Positions 1-10,764 of a DNA stretch of 64,000 bases are shown here, in pieces; positions within the stretch are counted from its first letter, which is position 1; the number at the start of each line of letters is the position of its first letter. Source of the stretch: Chlamydomonas reinhardtii (taxonomy: Eukaryota > Chlorophyta > Chlorophyceae > Chlamydomonadales > Chlamydomonadaceae). The notes under the pieces were generated by a model, which was not told where the DNA came from, did not search any database, and saw only the letters and a program-made list of their open reading frames with translations. The stretch is taken from assembly GCF_000002595.2 (NCBI RefSeq), contig NC_057020.1, positions 3,570,706 through 3,634,705 of the forward strand, read 5' to 3'. The position numbers were made by a program, and so were the translations under genes.

Positions 1-1104
1 AGCGCCTGTCGCATGAGCGGGTCCGTGTACAGCAGCGCCCCCGCCGCCCCCACCTCCCGCAGATATGCCAGGTGGTGGTGCAGCCGCACGGTGGTGCGGC
101 TGACGTGTGTGCCCCAGGGCGCGCCCATGCTGCGGAGGGGGATGAGCACGGACCACAGCGCGGGCCGGTCGGGCGTGTAGGCGGCGGCCGGCGCCAGGCG
201 GTGGCACAGGGCGGCGGAGGAGGGCGGCAGGCAGAAGGGCGCGCGGTTATCGGGGAAGGAGGCCTCCCACACCTGCGCGTATATGTGCGTACGTACATAT
301 CGGTGCCATGGGCCCGCTTACGTCACTTGTGTGCAGTTCAATTGAAGTGCGTTGAACATATGTGTGTGTGTGTGTGTGTGTGTGTGTCCATGGGGTCGCC
401 CACCCTGCTGTGCTGCGCCACCGCTCTCACCTTGAAGCAGAAGTCCGACTCATGTGCGGCGGGCAGCAGGAAGGTGAAGTGGAACGGTCGCAGGTGCGAC
501 CAGGGGTGGTCAAGACTGTTGGGGATGGGGGTGGAGGCTACTGTGTCCCCTGAGGTGGTGCCAAGCCGCAGTCGTGGCTGCCAGACGTGGGGGTCGACTT
601 GGCTGAACAGGCATCCATACAGGCTGGAGCTGATGTTGCTGATGTCCTCCACCCAGGCAAAACCATCCACAGCATGTGTTTGGCTGGGCAGCATAAAGCG
701 GGGCTCGCCTGCAAGCGAGCGAAGGGCAGGGAAGAAGGGAACGAGGGGCGGGTGGGATGCGCAAGCACGTGCACAAGGTGGGTGTGGAAGGTGGGGTACG
801 GGCTCGCGCAAGTTTGTATTGTTCGAGGAATACCTGTTTTGCCCGGGGGAGTGACTCGTTTTAGCCATACATGCAGTAACAGTACTTTGTCCTCTGTCGT
901 TGCGGTCCTTGACGCGAAACCGAACTCGGTCTTATTGACCAGCACAGGCGCGATCACGAATAGCTTAATATGTTGAATGCCTAAGTCTGTCGTTGACCGT
1001 GCTGCAAGATGCGCAAACGAACCCCTCAGCGCAGCGACTCGCAAAATGGAGACCGCTGAAACCAGAAGCGCAAATGCCCAGCCCCTACATGCTCTTATGT
1101 GCAT
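1..1104 (-). CDS. Glycosyltransferase family 92-like protein, copy A (5' part only)
   Basis: Start ATG is at 1104, followed by a hydrophobic signal/anchor segment (residues about 9-25), so the product is probably secretory. Exons read on the minus strand are 1104-834, 708-431 and 272 down past position 1, where the window cuts the gene. Phases match at each junction. Exon 3 encodes a stretch typical of GT92/DUF23 enzymes (HHHLAYLREVG, then LLYTDP), which in the family precedes the DxD-type catalytic site. The gene is a tandem paralogue of the gene at 4093-7074, in the same orientation. Exon 3 is almost identical to that copy, while exons 1 and 2 and the introns are diverged. Copy A has one continuous exon where copy B has two. 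The donor after exon 2 is a normal GT. Family assignment is by motif memory, not by search. The acceptor sugar is unknown; matrix glycoprotein or wall glycan modification is an inference. Confidence 0.55.
361..387. repeat. (TG)n microsatellite
   Basis: About 13 TG units lie in the second intron of GT92 copy A. On the gene's sense strand this is (CA)n. Confidence 0.95.
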
Positions 1105-4092
1105 CTTAAATTCATCGTGGTAGCATATTAGCCTCGCAACATGGGCCCCTCTGCTGCACGAATTTCATCGACAGATGGCGGGCGCGGGCACGCTGCCGGC
1201 AAAGAATGATCTCCGCGGCCCTGTTGCTTGCAACTAGTCATAACTTGCTAAGTCAGCAGATTATCAGCCAGCTGCTTATGGAGCGTACTGGGTGCGTAGT
1301 GTGTGTCGGATGGCACGCACAGGCACGCAACGAGTCTATCTGGGGCTCACGTGAACAGGTGCGCCCAGGGCTGCGCGGCTGCGCCGCTGCTCGCGTGTAG
1401 CCCGGTGATGCGTGTAAACAGGTTTGAGTGGTACGTTCTTGCAGTTCACACCACACTTTAAAATCGATGGTGCAGACTGTACAGACTAGCAAGGACCAAG
1501 GACTGCGCAAGGCTTGAAGCGTGGAGCTAGCGCCATCGCGCCTGTTAGACTCGCACACCAGGGGTACACATACTTGGGTACACAACCCGATCGCAACGAT
1601 CTCGGCCCGGAGCGGGCAGCAGCGCACACAGCTCAAACCTCGCTCTTCCCATTCCCCGTGCCATACATGCGCACTGGACTGTTTAGGACTGTTCACTACT
1701 TCATTGTTGGGCCTCATTACTCCCCACATCTGGCGCATTTACCAGGCTGGGCCGCTGGGAATTCGCCTCACAACTCCGGGACGTCGCCGCCCTGGCACTG
1801 ATGCTCCATTACTCCATACATAACGCGTGTTTACACCACGCCTCTCATGCTGCCACCACTCCACGCCCCTATCCATGCGCTGCTGGCTGGCTCAGTTCAA
1901 ACGAGCCTCCCGCTTGCGGGTGCAGCCTGAGCATTCACGCGGCCGCATGCACGCGATTGCAGCACTGCGCGGACGGGTCGTCGTCGTCTTACACCTTGGT
2001 TATTTGGTTCTGGAGAATTTGTTTCTTGGTTTGGCTTTTCAGCGGTTTCGGGTACATGCCGTGGACACGCACCGAGCTCGGCCAGCCCTCCGCCCGCCGC
2101 CCACTCAGCTGTCAGCACGGTTCCCCCACCCGGCCGGCCCCGCTGCACCGTGCGTGGGCCGGTCCCTGGACGGGTGTGGGGAACCGCACAGCGGTCCGCG
2201 CCCGTCCGTCTCAGCTGTCAGCTGTACGCCACTGCATCGTCGCCAGCCTCGCCGCGGCACATGGGGGCGGGATCCATGCAGCGGCGCCCATACTTACCAC
2301 GCTTGGCCGGCGCCAGTACATACTACCAGTACAGCTCGCCCGGTGCAGCCGCCGTTCAGCCCTCTAATCAGCCCGGCCCCAGCTAGGCAGCCACCCTGCT
2401 TCACTTGCTCGGCAGCTTTGCCCGGCATCGGCTACTGACATCCGCCACGCCGCTTCTTTCTTCTCCCGTTTCTTTCCGCTTGCCCACGCATATGCTCCAT
2501 GGGCGCCCGCGGATGCCTGGCTCCGTTCCAGGTGGGTGCATTTTGTGGGTTTCGCGTTGTCGCGGCGAATGGCAGCAGCCTAGTTGCGAGCTGGAACGCG
2601 TCCGCCCCTGCAAGCGGCAGCAGTCTCCACGACACTCGGACTCCGTTTGGCGTGCCGAATGCGGAGCAGCGTGGAGCGCGCACCGGTGTCTCGTCTCGAA
2701 GGTAACAAGTAACCGCATTGCCGCTGACACTAACTTCTTTCGTGATGTTTATTGCTAGCCTGGAGCTCGCGACGGCGTCTTGCATTCGCATTCACTCGCA
2801 AGCACTTCGTAAACAGTCCACAACCAAGCACTCTGGAGTGGCATGGCCTCCCAGGACCGCTGCCTGAAGCACGCAAGCGAGGCAGGGTGGCGGGTGATGC
2901 GGTCAGGACTAGCGTACCCAGGCTCTAACGACTTAAGCAGGCCGTGTGCCGCCAAGTAGCACTGCCCTAGCGAGGGGGCGCGTCGACTCCCGTTGTGTGT
3001 GTTATACCTGGGAATTGGATTGTGGCCGCAACGCCTGGGCCCAAGCCCTGGACTGCTCCCACGCGCTAGCTACTCCCCGCCCATCCAGCCTTTCATGCAG
3101 CCATGATGGGCTGTTTCGGTTTCGGGGACACGCCACCTGCACATGATGGCAGTCGGTGCATCAAGATGGCAAAGCGCAGCACCTTTTCAAGAGCAAGGAC
3201 ATGGAAGTTCTGATTTCAGTCTGCCTGATGCGCCTGTCAAGGAGGGGCGATGCGGCGGCATCAGCTCACCGCTCACCTCTTGTCAGGTGCCGTTGGTGAT
3301 GAGGCCGCCTCCTTCCCATGCCGGTCATGTTGATGCCAGACCGCGGCCGGCAAGCCGTGGGGCTGTATGTGCGGCTGCGCGAGGGCGCAGCGGCGATGCG
3401 CACAGGCGTCGTGTGTCATGTGGCGACACCGCCAGGTGGACGCGCGGCCTGAAGGCGCCGCAGCGTGGGGAGCGGGGGACTGCACGGTTTGGCTGCAGCC
3501 CGCCCACACCACGACTGGTGTGTTGCATGTGCCGCCGCGCACGCGTACGCATCAGCCGGCATCACGCAGTAGTCTGCACGCCCAACACGCGCACTCATCT
3601 TCCTGTACTCCTTTGGCGAGCTCCGGTCGCAGGGCGGCGCAGTTCCCAACACCAGGCAAGCTGGCACTGCTGCTGCCTTAGTTTTATTGATAACAGCCAC
3701 TCTTGCGCACGTTCCTGCTGAACTCGCAGCCGCATGTGGCTAGCCGCGGCAGCAGGTGCCGTGCAAGCGCCGTCCCTCAATCTGCATGGTTGCGCGGCTC
3801 GGCGCCCTGACCGCTGCGTGCCGCCCCAGCCGCCGCCTTCGTCCGGAGCGCCAGGAATCGAAACGGCTCGAACTCGCTCGCGTTGTAGTAGGCACGTGGC
3901 CGCCTGTGGCCGCAGGCGCATCGGGTCCGTGCCGCACAAGCGGGGTGTTGCACGCAGCCCGCAATTCCAAATACGACTATCCTAGATGACCATCCAGAGG
4001 CTGCCAACCCTCACCAGCTGCCACATACGCTTCCTGCCCTTACCCAAAGGTGCCCCAGCAGCAGGGCGCGCCGCTATACACCACACGGCCAC
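1105..4092. other. Intergenic, no supportable gene
   Basis: About 3 kb between the start of GT92 copy A and the end of copy B. Open frames here are GC-driven and do not resemble proteins I know. Part of it should be the promoter of copy A and the 3' UTR of copy B. I could not place a TGTAA signal for copy B. Confidence 0.6.
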
Positions 4093-7074
4093 TCACCAGT
4101 AGTTTTTGACATGCAGGATGAAGGCGCAGCTGCTGTTAGCCACGTGCCAGCTGCCCAGCAGGGCGCGCGCGTCGTGTGCCCAGGAGTCCACCACCCGCGC
4201 GGCGGGGCAGGCGAGCATCTTGCCCGTCCACAACGGCGTCTTGGAAATCCTGCTGGGCACGGTCGCCGACCGAGCGGCGGACCACAGTTCAGTAAATTAG
4301 CATCGGCATCACCAAACCAGACCGAAGACCGAAGTTGTAACGGAAGATCACGCGGGAGTAAATTGGGACGAAGGCCAGCATGACAGTTTGGGACAGATCC
4401 CGCCACGCTGAGCAAGCAAGCCCACCTGTCGTACGAGTCCAAGGGGTGCGGCGGCGGCCGCCCAGCTGCTGCTGCGGCGGCGGGGGCGGTGTACCACAGC
4501 GCGGCCTCGTCCTCGGGGGCCACCCGGCTGGACAGCACGTCCACCCGGTACAGCCGGAACACGGCGGGCGCGGGGGCGCCATCACGACTGGAGCTGGAGC
4601 GCACAGCAGTCCTGCGTGTCAAGTAAGAGGGGCAGGTCGCGGAACGGGGTCGGGGCTCGGGGTCGGGGCACGCGGTTGGGGCATGGGGCTGGGGCACGCG
4701 GTTGGCAACTGAGACGGGTCGGCCTGTGTATGGCCGATTGGCCGCCCCGCCCGCCGCGGGCCTCACGGGCGCGCAGCAGCCTCCCGGCCTTGCATGCAGC
4801 ACATCTGCATGTCCGACATGTACGGCACCTCCCGCACCCAGCAGCAAAAGTTGTGCGCGTGCGTTTGCGTACCCACGCGACGCAAGCCTGCTTTGCTTGT
4901 GCCAGCCTGCCTGCCTGCTGTGGTGCGCTGTGGCTGCCTGCCTGCCTGCCTTGCGTGTGTGTATGTGCATGTGTACGTCCTGTGGGCGCACCTGTTGACG
5001 GCCGACTCCACCAGACAGCTGTACACGCGCGGCCACGTGCTGTCGTACACACTGAACAACATTTCGTCCAAGTCGGACAGCTGTGGTGTGAGGTGAGCGG
5101 GCGGGCGGGGGTTGACGGGAGGAGCTGGGTACGAGGCGGAGGTAGAATGGGCCAGCGGGGCACATGAGATTGAACGACTGAAAGGATGCGGGCGGAACGT
5201 GCATCCCAAGCTCGCCCGGGATCTCATGATGCCGCCGTGAAGGCTCCCTCGCCCGTCGCCACCTCACCTGTAGCCACAGGTTGGTGCCGCAGCCCGCCAA
5301 CCCCAGCGCCGCGTGCCCGTACACCATGTGATGGTCCCACATATAGTCGCGGCGCTGGGAGACGCAGGGGCGCCGGGCGGGCGAGACGCAGGCGAGGGGT
5401 TAGAGCGCAGGGGAGGAGAGAGACACGAGGGAACGGCGTTGGGCGTCTGGGGTATGCGGTGACGGCGGAGACGCATGGACATGGTCCAATGTCAGGCGCC
5501 GCGTCAGTGATGTGGTGCTAGATCCTCGGAGACCAACAACCCACCGGGTATTGTCGCGTGCCACTCCGTTGTCAAGCATCGGCCACGCTCTCCTCCTCGC
5601 TCTATTGCATTGGGTTTGGTTTAGTTTGGGCTGGTACCTACAACCCTTCCCCCTGCCTCACCTCCATCATGTCCCACGTCACGAACATCAGCCTGCCCTC
5701 CCGCAGGAAGCGCTGCACCGCCGCCTCAGCCTCCAGCGCCTGTCGCATGAGCGGGTCCGTGTACAGCAGCGCCCCCGCCGCCCCCACCTCCCGCAGATAT
5801 GCCAGGTGGTGGTGCAGCCGCACGGTGGTGCGGCTGACGTGTGTGCCCCAGGGCGCGCCCATGCTGCGGAGGGGGATGAGCACGGACCACAGCGCGGGCC
5901 GGTCGGGCGTGTAGGCGGCGGCCGGCGCCAGGCGGTGGCACAGGGCGGCGGAGGAGGGCGGCAGGCAGAAGGGCGCGCGGTGGTCGGGGAAGGAGGCCTC
6001 CCACACCTGCGCGTGTGCGTATGTACAGTTTGTATACACACCGGGTGCCCGCAGGATGCGTTGTTGCCGGGTGTTCCTCGTGTGTCAATTACGGTGGCTG
6101 CTGGGGCTCTACTGTGTTCCGTCCGCACACTTCCCCGCCCCCTCCCTCTACCACACGCGTGTGCCTAAACCACAGCCGCGACACTCGCCTTGAAGCAGCG
6201 CTGCCCATGCTCGCCGCCGGGGGCGCCGCCGCCCGCTGGCGCCGGCTCCGCTGGCGGGAGTGTGAAGGTGACGTCCAGAGGCTGCACCTGGTTAAACAGG
6301 ACCTGGGGCGCGGCGGCGTACACCCGCTCCCCCACAACCTCCCGCCCATCCGCTAGCACCAGCGTCAGCTTGGGCTGCGCGGGGCGAGGGCAGGAAACGG
6401 GACAGCAGGGCGCGGCCAGGAGGCCAGACCACATTCAAGGTGCTGTTGGGTAGCTGTTCCAATTGTGGACCGAACGCAAGCCGTGCGCAAGTGTAGCAGT
6501 AGTCATCAGCACGTGGCGGCGGGTCATCCAAATCAGAGGTAGTGGCTGGCTGCGGGCTTGCAATCTGGGGGTGCCCACCTGCCATGCGTCTGGGTCGATG
6601 GCCATGCGGGCCACGCCGGCCCAGGCCGTGTGGTTGAGCCGCTCAAGGACCTCGACCCAGATCAGGGCGTGCACAGCCGGCACCTGGCCGGGCAGCATGA
6701 AACGCGGCTCGCCTGCAGCGCCGCCGTTCAGGAGGGATATTAGGGGAGGGGGGGCGTGGCGTGGGGGAGGGGTCGGATGGGGAGGGGTCGGTGGTCCAGG
6801 AGGAGAAAGGGTCTCCGGTTTGACTGGAAAGCTGTCCCAGCGACAGCTTACCTCCGGCATCTGGTGGAGTAACATGCTTCAACCAGATGTGCAGAAGCAC
6901 AACATGCGCGTGTGTGGAGCCTTCCACTGGTGCACGGGCAAACAGTTGGACTCGGTGAACGCCCAGCGAGCTCGCGGCAAGCCCATGCAGGTGCAACGCG
7001 TTCACTTTCAGACTCCAGAGAGTTGCGAACACCGCAAGCAGGTGCAAACTCAGCCAGCCCGGCATGTCGCGCAA
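4093..7074 (-). CDS. Glycosyltransferase family 92-like protein, copy B
   Basis: Nine exons can be chained in phase on the minus strand: 7074-6852, 6712-6579, 6374-6189, 6006-5662, 5354-5268, 5080-4992, about 4895-4767 (least certain), 4611-4426 and 4249-4093, giving about 511 aa. The N-terminus is a signal/anchor segment (start 7074, or the ATG at 7065). GT92/DUF23 features in order are HHHLAYLREVG and LLYTDP, VTWDMME, a His-rich DHHMVYGHAALG stretch, the acidic LSDLDEML (a DxDE-type metal/nucleotide-sugar motif), and near the C-terminus SKTPLWTGKMLACP and HVKNYW. The last exon either stops at TGA 4095-4093 or continues from a GTGAGT donor at the same place. Intron 3 uses a GC donor (AAG|GCGAGT, 6188-6187). 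The gene is a tandem duplicate of the gene at 1-1104. It is probably a Golgi/secretory transferase; the substrate is unknown. Confidence 0.6.
5581..5646 (+). repeat. Dispersed intronic repeat B, copy 1
   Basis: A 66-bp segment containing GTTTGGGCTGGTACCTACAA in intron 4 of GT92 copy B, ending about 15 bp from the 5' splice site. It is nearly identical to 51216-51282 in the AAA ATPase gene. On the gene's sense strand it reads GGGTTGTAGGTACCAGCCCA. Confidence 0.8.
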
Positions 7075-7148
7075 TCAGTGACACAAAAGCTTTGATTGTA
7101 CTTCGCTCATAACGGCCAGCTGATAAATATGGATTGGAGGGTATGTAA

Positions 7149-7153
7149 TTTAC
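7149..7153 (-). terminator. TGTAA poly(A) signal of the BASS gene
   Basis: TTACA on the plus strand is TGTAA on the minus strand, about 245 nt after the BASS stop codon and just before the GT92 copy B start. TGTAA is the usual chlorophycean poly(A) signal. Confidence 0.6.
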
Positions 7154-7396
7154 AAAGTATGCATAAGAGGACTGAGGATGCATCACCACCACCACCAGAA
7201 CCAAATGAGTGCAGTCGCGCCATCGTCACTGTCGCCCCCGCTATAGAAAGCCAGCAAGCTCCCGTCCTAGCAAGCTACCGTCTCACTCCCTGACGCCCGC
7301 GTTACCCGACTGCTTGCCACCTGCACACGCCATCCGCAACACGCCTCAACCCGCCTGCCACCTCCCCTGCTATCCACCTCCACACAAGCGCTGCGC

Positions 7397-10199
7397 TCAC
7401 GCGGCCTGCGGCTTGCCGCCACCGACACCGCTGCCCCCCTCCGCCGCCTCCTTGCCCCTCCCCTCCGCCTCCTCCTCATCCCTGGTGGTCCGGCGCCAGT
7501 AGGCTGCCAGCGCGGAGCCCATGACGCTGTGCGTGCAGGCGCTGACGGCGCAGGGGGCGGCGGTGAGGGGGTCTGCGAAGTGCAACGCCGCCAGTACGGC
7601 TCCCAGGGTGGAGTTCTGCATGCCCACCTCGATGGACATGGTGCGGCACACTTTGCCGCTCAGGCCCAGGCACTTGGCGATCACGAACCTGCAGCGGCGC
7701 GCAAAAATGAGTGTGTCGGTGACTCGGTGAGCGGGAGGGTAAGGGATAGGGGGAGTGGGCGGGGTTGCCGCAGGTCGCGGACGTGTGACGCACCAGCGGC
7801 ACGAGTACGATATCGTCACCCCGCATACGGCACGCGCACGCCACGCCATGCCACGCCGCGCCAAACCACACCAAGCCACCCCGCCCCGCCCCCTGGCCTG
7901 CACGGCCCACGCACCCGAGCAGGAAGCCCGATGCGTGCAGACCCGCCACCGCGCCCAGCAGCGCCGGCCCGGACGCCCGCACGGCGCCGGCGCTGGCGGC
8001 CAGTGTGGATCCCACGATGGCTGCCACCAGCAGGGTGGCCACTGCCGGCGTGAAGCGCGCCACCCGCGCCACCACCGCCGGGAACTGCTGGTTGGCCACA
8101 CAGCCCGCCATCACGGGCAGCAGTACCACCTGGGGGCGGGGGCGAGGGGGGGGGGTGCAGGGTGAGGCGAGGGGTGAGCGGTGAGGGGCGAGGGGGGGGT
8201 TGCAAGGTTAAAACATTCGGGACAGGGGGGCGAGCGGTGGGGTGGGGTGAGAGGTGGCGGTGAGGGGTGAGGGCGAGGGGTGACGGGTGAGGGCGAGGGG
8301 TGACCGGAAGGGGCGCGCGCGGGGCGAGGGGTGCAGCGGTGTAGGACAGGGGAGAGGGAACCGAACAAGGTGCCACCACGCACGGCCGTGCTGCCGTCTA
8401 CACGCCTACTGACATCCACGCTGCGACAGACCCGGACACCAGCCCGCCACCCGTCCAATCGCCCTCGCAAAACTGCATTACCCCGCCGCTTTACGCCCTG
8501 TTGTTGCAAGTCTCTTGTTGCTTACTGGGAGTGGTGGAAAAGACGCATCCCACACAGTACGGTAAAAAAACAGCACCTTGCGCAATCCACATACATACAC
8601 ACACACGACCCCACCCACCTGCATGGTGGACATGAACAGCCCCTTGGCGTCCACGGGCGCCAGCGTGCCTGCCAGTGCGGCCGTGATGGCGGGCGTGGCC
8701 ACCACCGCAGCCAGCGTGGAAGCGGCGGTCATCAGGATGGACAGCTGCGTGTGTGTGTGGGGGGGGTGGGGGGGTGGGGGGGTGGGGGGTGGGGGGAAGG
8801 GGGACACGGTGGGGGGTTACATTCATGATTAGCTAAGGAGGTGTGTGTGGGCTGGGGGGTGGCACAGTGGGGCAGTGGAGCAGTGGCACAGTGGGGCAGT
8901 GGAGCAGTGGGGCAGTGGGGCAGCGGGGCAAGGGGGCAGGGAGGCAGTGGGGCAGGGAGGCGGGGAGGCGGGGAGGGCAAGGCCACGGTCGTGCAGCATG
9001 ACCCAGTGGTGACAAAGTGCCTTCCCGCATGCCTTCCCGGAGCGTGCATCAATCCTTCCCAGGACACCCGTGTCGCGGCAGGACGCCTTGCACACTGCTG
9101 CCCCCGCCACAGCCGCCACGTGCGAGCGCTAGCTTAGGAGCCCCCGCCTCCCCTCCCCCCCCCGCTGCCTACCGCCATCTCCCCACGCGCCAGGAACGCC
9201 ACGATGTTGGACGCCGTGCCGCCGGGGCAGGCCGACAGCACCGCAATGCCCACAGCCAGGGGCGCCGGCAGGCCCGCGTACCTGCACCGCACACACCGCA
9301 CCCACACACACCGCGCGGTGAGGCACGGCCGGTATGCCCGGCAGCAGCTTGGCAAGCCCACGCCTGCCCCCTTGCCTTCCCTTGAAGTTGTCGCCCACAC
9401 GCCACGTCCCCGGCTGCAGGTCCCGAGCTGCGCAAACCTGCACTCGCTCGCTCGCCCTGCTCAGACGCACCCGCCACTTTCAACCCCAAAACCGCAACCT
9501 CACACAAACCAAAACCCCCTCCCCCCCCCCCCCACACACACCAACCCCTGCACCCTGGGCAGTGGTTCTGGGTCGTGCTTTCTTTGGGTTTGGACTAAGC
9601 CCTCCCCACACACAACCTCCACACAAAAACCCCTCCGCCCAGCCGCCCCCTCCGCCCAGCGGCCCAGCCGCCCTTCCCTCCCCCCCCCCGGAGTCCCGAC
9701 CCACCTGCTGAACAGCCATCCCAGTCCCGGCATGACTGTGTACTGCAGCCCCATGCCCAGCAGCAGCAGGCCCGGCATGCGGCGGAACACGTCCGCGAAG
9801 TCGGCCAGGCGCATGGTGAGCCCCATGCCCAGCATGGTCAGCGCCAGGCCCCACGTGATGAAGGGCGTGGGCAGCCTGGCGGGCGCGGTGGGAGGCAGGC
9901 GGGCGGATGGGGGGGGTTACATTCATGATTAATTAAGAAGTCAAGTCGTAGGCAGATGCAGTCGCATAGTAGACGTGTTGTTACCGATGTCCGTGAAGTC
10001 CAGCGGGGGGCGGGTATGGGGAGGAGGGGCAGGGGGGAGGAGGGAGGAGGATGGGGGAGAGGGGAGAGGGGAGAGAAAGAGGCGGTGGGCGGGGTGGAAG
10101 TGGTGGGTTGGGCATGTGTCCCCAGCCGATGGTGCGGTGTGTGCGCGCTCGCGAGGCTGATTGGCACCATACGTAGTTGAGTACTCGACACGGCACACG

Positions 10200-10269
<70 letters not shown>

Positions 10270-10764
10270 CACACGGCGGCACAGCTATTGGCCCCTCGCT
10301 CACCACGTGAAGGCTTCTGGCCGCCACAGCGCGAGCGCCGCCGCCATCACCACCCACAGCGGGAACAGCGAGGTGATGGTGCCGCACAGCGCCGCCGCCC
10401 GGTCCTCAAAGGAGCTGGCTGATGCTGCTGGTGCTGCTGGTGCTACTGGTGGTGCGGGGGATTGGGATGAGGAAGAGGCGGGCTGCGCCGAGGATGCATG
10501 GTTGTCCGGCTGTGCCGGCTCCGGCACGGCACTCGCGGCACCGCCACCGCTGGCTCTGCATTGCTGGAGATGGCCGCTGCCAGCTGCTCGCCGTGGGAGC
10601 AGTGGGCCGGGAGCGCCCCGGTTTGTGAGGAGGCCTGGGGCTGTAGGACGCACGGGAAGTGCGCCCGGTGCGACCGGCCGCAGTGGGAGCGTGTGCATTG
10701 GCCGCGCCAGCCCTTTCGCGGAGCAGCGCTGCAACGTGACGCTGCCAGCGCCCAGTAGCTGCAT
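7397..10764 (-). CDS. BASS family (bile acid:Na+ symporter-like) plastid transporter
   Basis: Six exons join in phase: 10764-10304, 9875-9705, 9281-9173, 8744-8619, 8129-7915 and 7688-7397, giving 457 aa. Residues 1 to about 110 are Ser/Ala/Pro/Arg-rich with no acidic clusters, as expected for a chloroplast transit peptide. The start at 10764 was chosen over an in-frame ATG at 10827 because the protein from there still has a full presequence. The rest is polytopic: FPLWVVMAAALALWRPEAF, MLGMGLTMR, the conserved SACPGGTASN in a helix break (the family's Na+/substrate region), then MSIEVGMQN, another BASS hallmark. Relatives carry Na+-coupled organic anions such as pyruvate or 2-keto acids across the plastid envelope. 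Which BASS subgroup this is cannot be told by eye. Introns hold G-rich minisatellites and a long (CA)n. Confidence 0.85.
8140..8335. repeat. GGGCGAGGGGTGA minisatellite
   Basis: Degenerate tandem GGGGCGAGGGGTGAG-type units in an intron of the BASS gene. On the sense strand it is a C-rich polypyrimidine tract running into the 3' splice site at 8130. Confidence 0.8.
8815..8831 (-). repeat. Intronic motif A, copy 1
   Basis: On the BASS sense strand this reads TAATCATGAATGTAACC, about 70 nt before the acceptor at 8745 and preceded by GC (GCTAAT). It is identical over 17 bp to 9915-9931 and 37724-37740. Confidence 0.85.
8848..8950. repeat. GGGGCAGTGG minisatellite
   Basis: Ten or so tandem copies of a ~10-bp unit (GGGGCAGTGG/GCACAGTGGA) in the same BASS intron as motif A copy 1. 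Confidence 0.85.
9915..9931 (-). repeat. Intronic motif A, copy 2
   Basis: TAATCATGAATGTAACC on the sense strand, about 39 nt before the acceptor at 9876 of the first BASS intron, followed directly by a C-rich tract and CAG. Confidence 0.85.
10201..10267. repeat. (CA)33 microsatellite
   Basis: A perfect dinucleotide run close to the donor of BASS intron 1. On the gene's sense strand it is (TG)n. Confidence 0.97.

Noticed and set aside
6292-6585. Open frame crossing intron 2 of GT92 copy B (possible intron retention)
   Set aside because: The frame that would continue exon 2 closes within the segment, the paralogue joins the flanking residues directly, and both splice sites are good.
10201-10290. 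CRISPR-like or regulatory array
   Set aside because: It is a simple (CA)n dinucleotide run, and the organism is a eukaryote. No direct repeats with unique spacers occur anywhere in the window.
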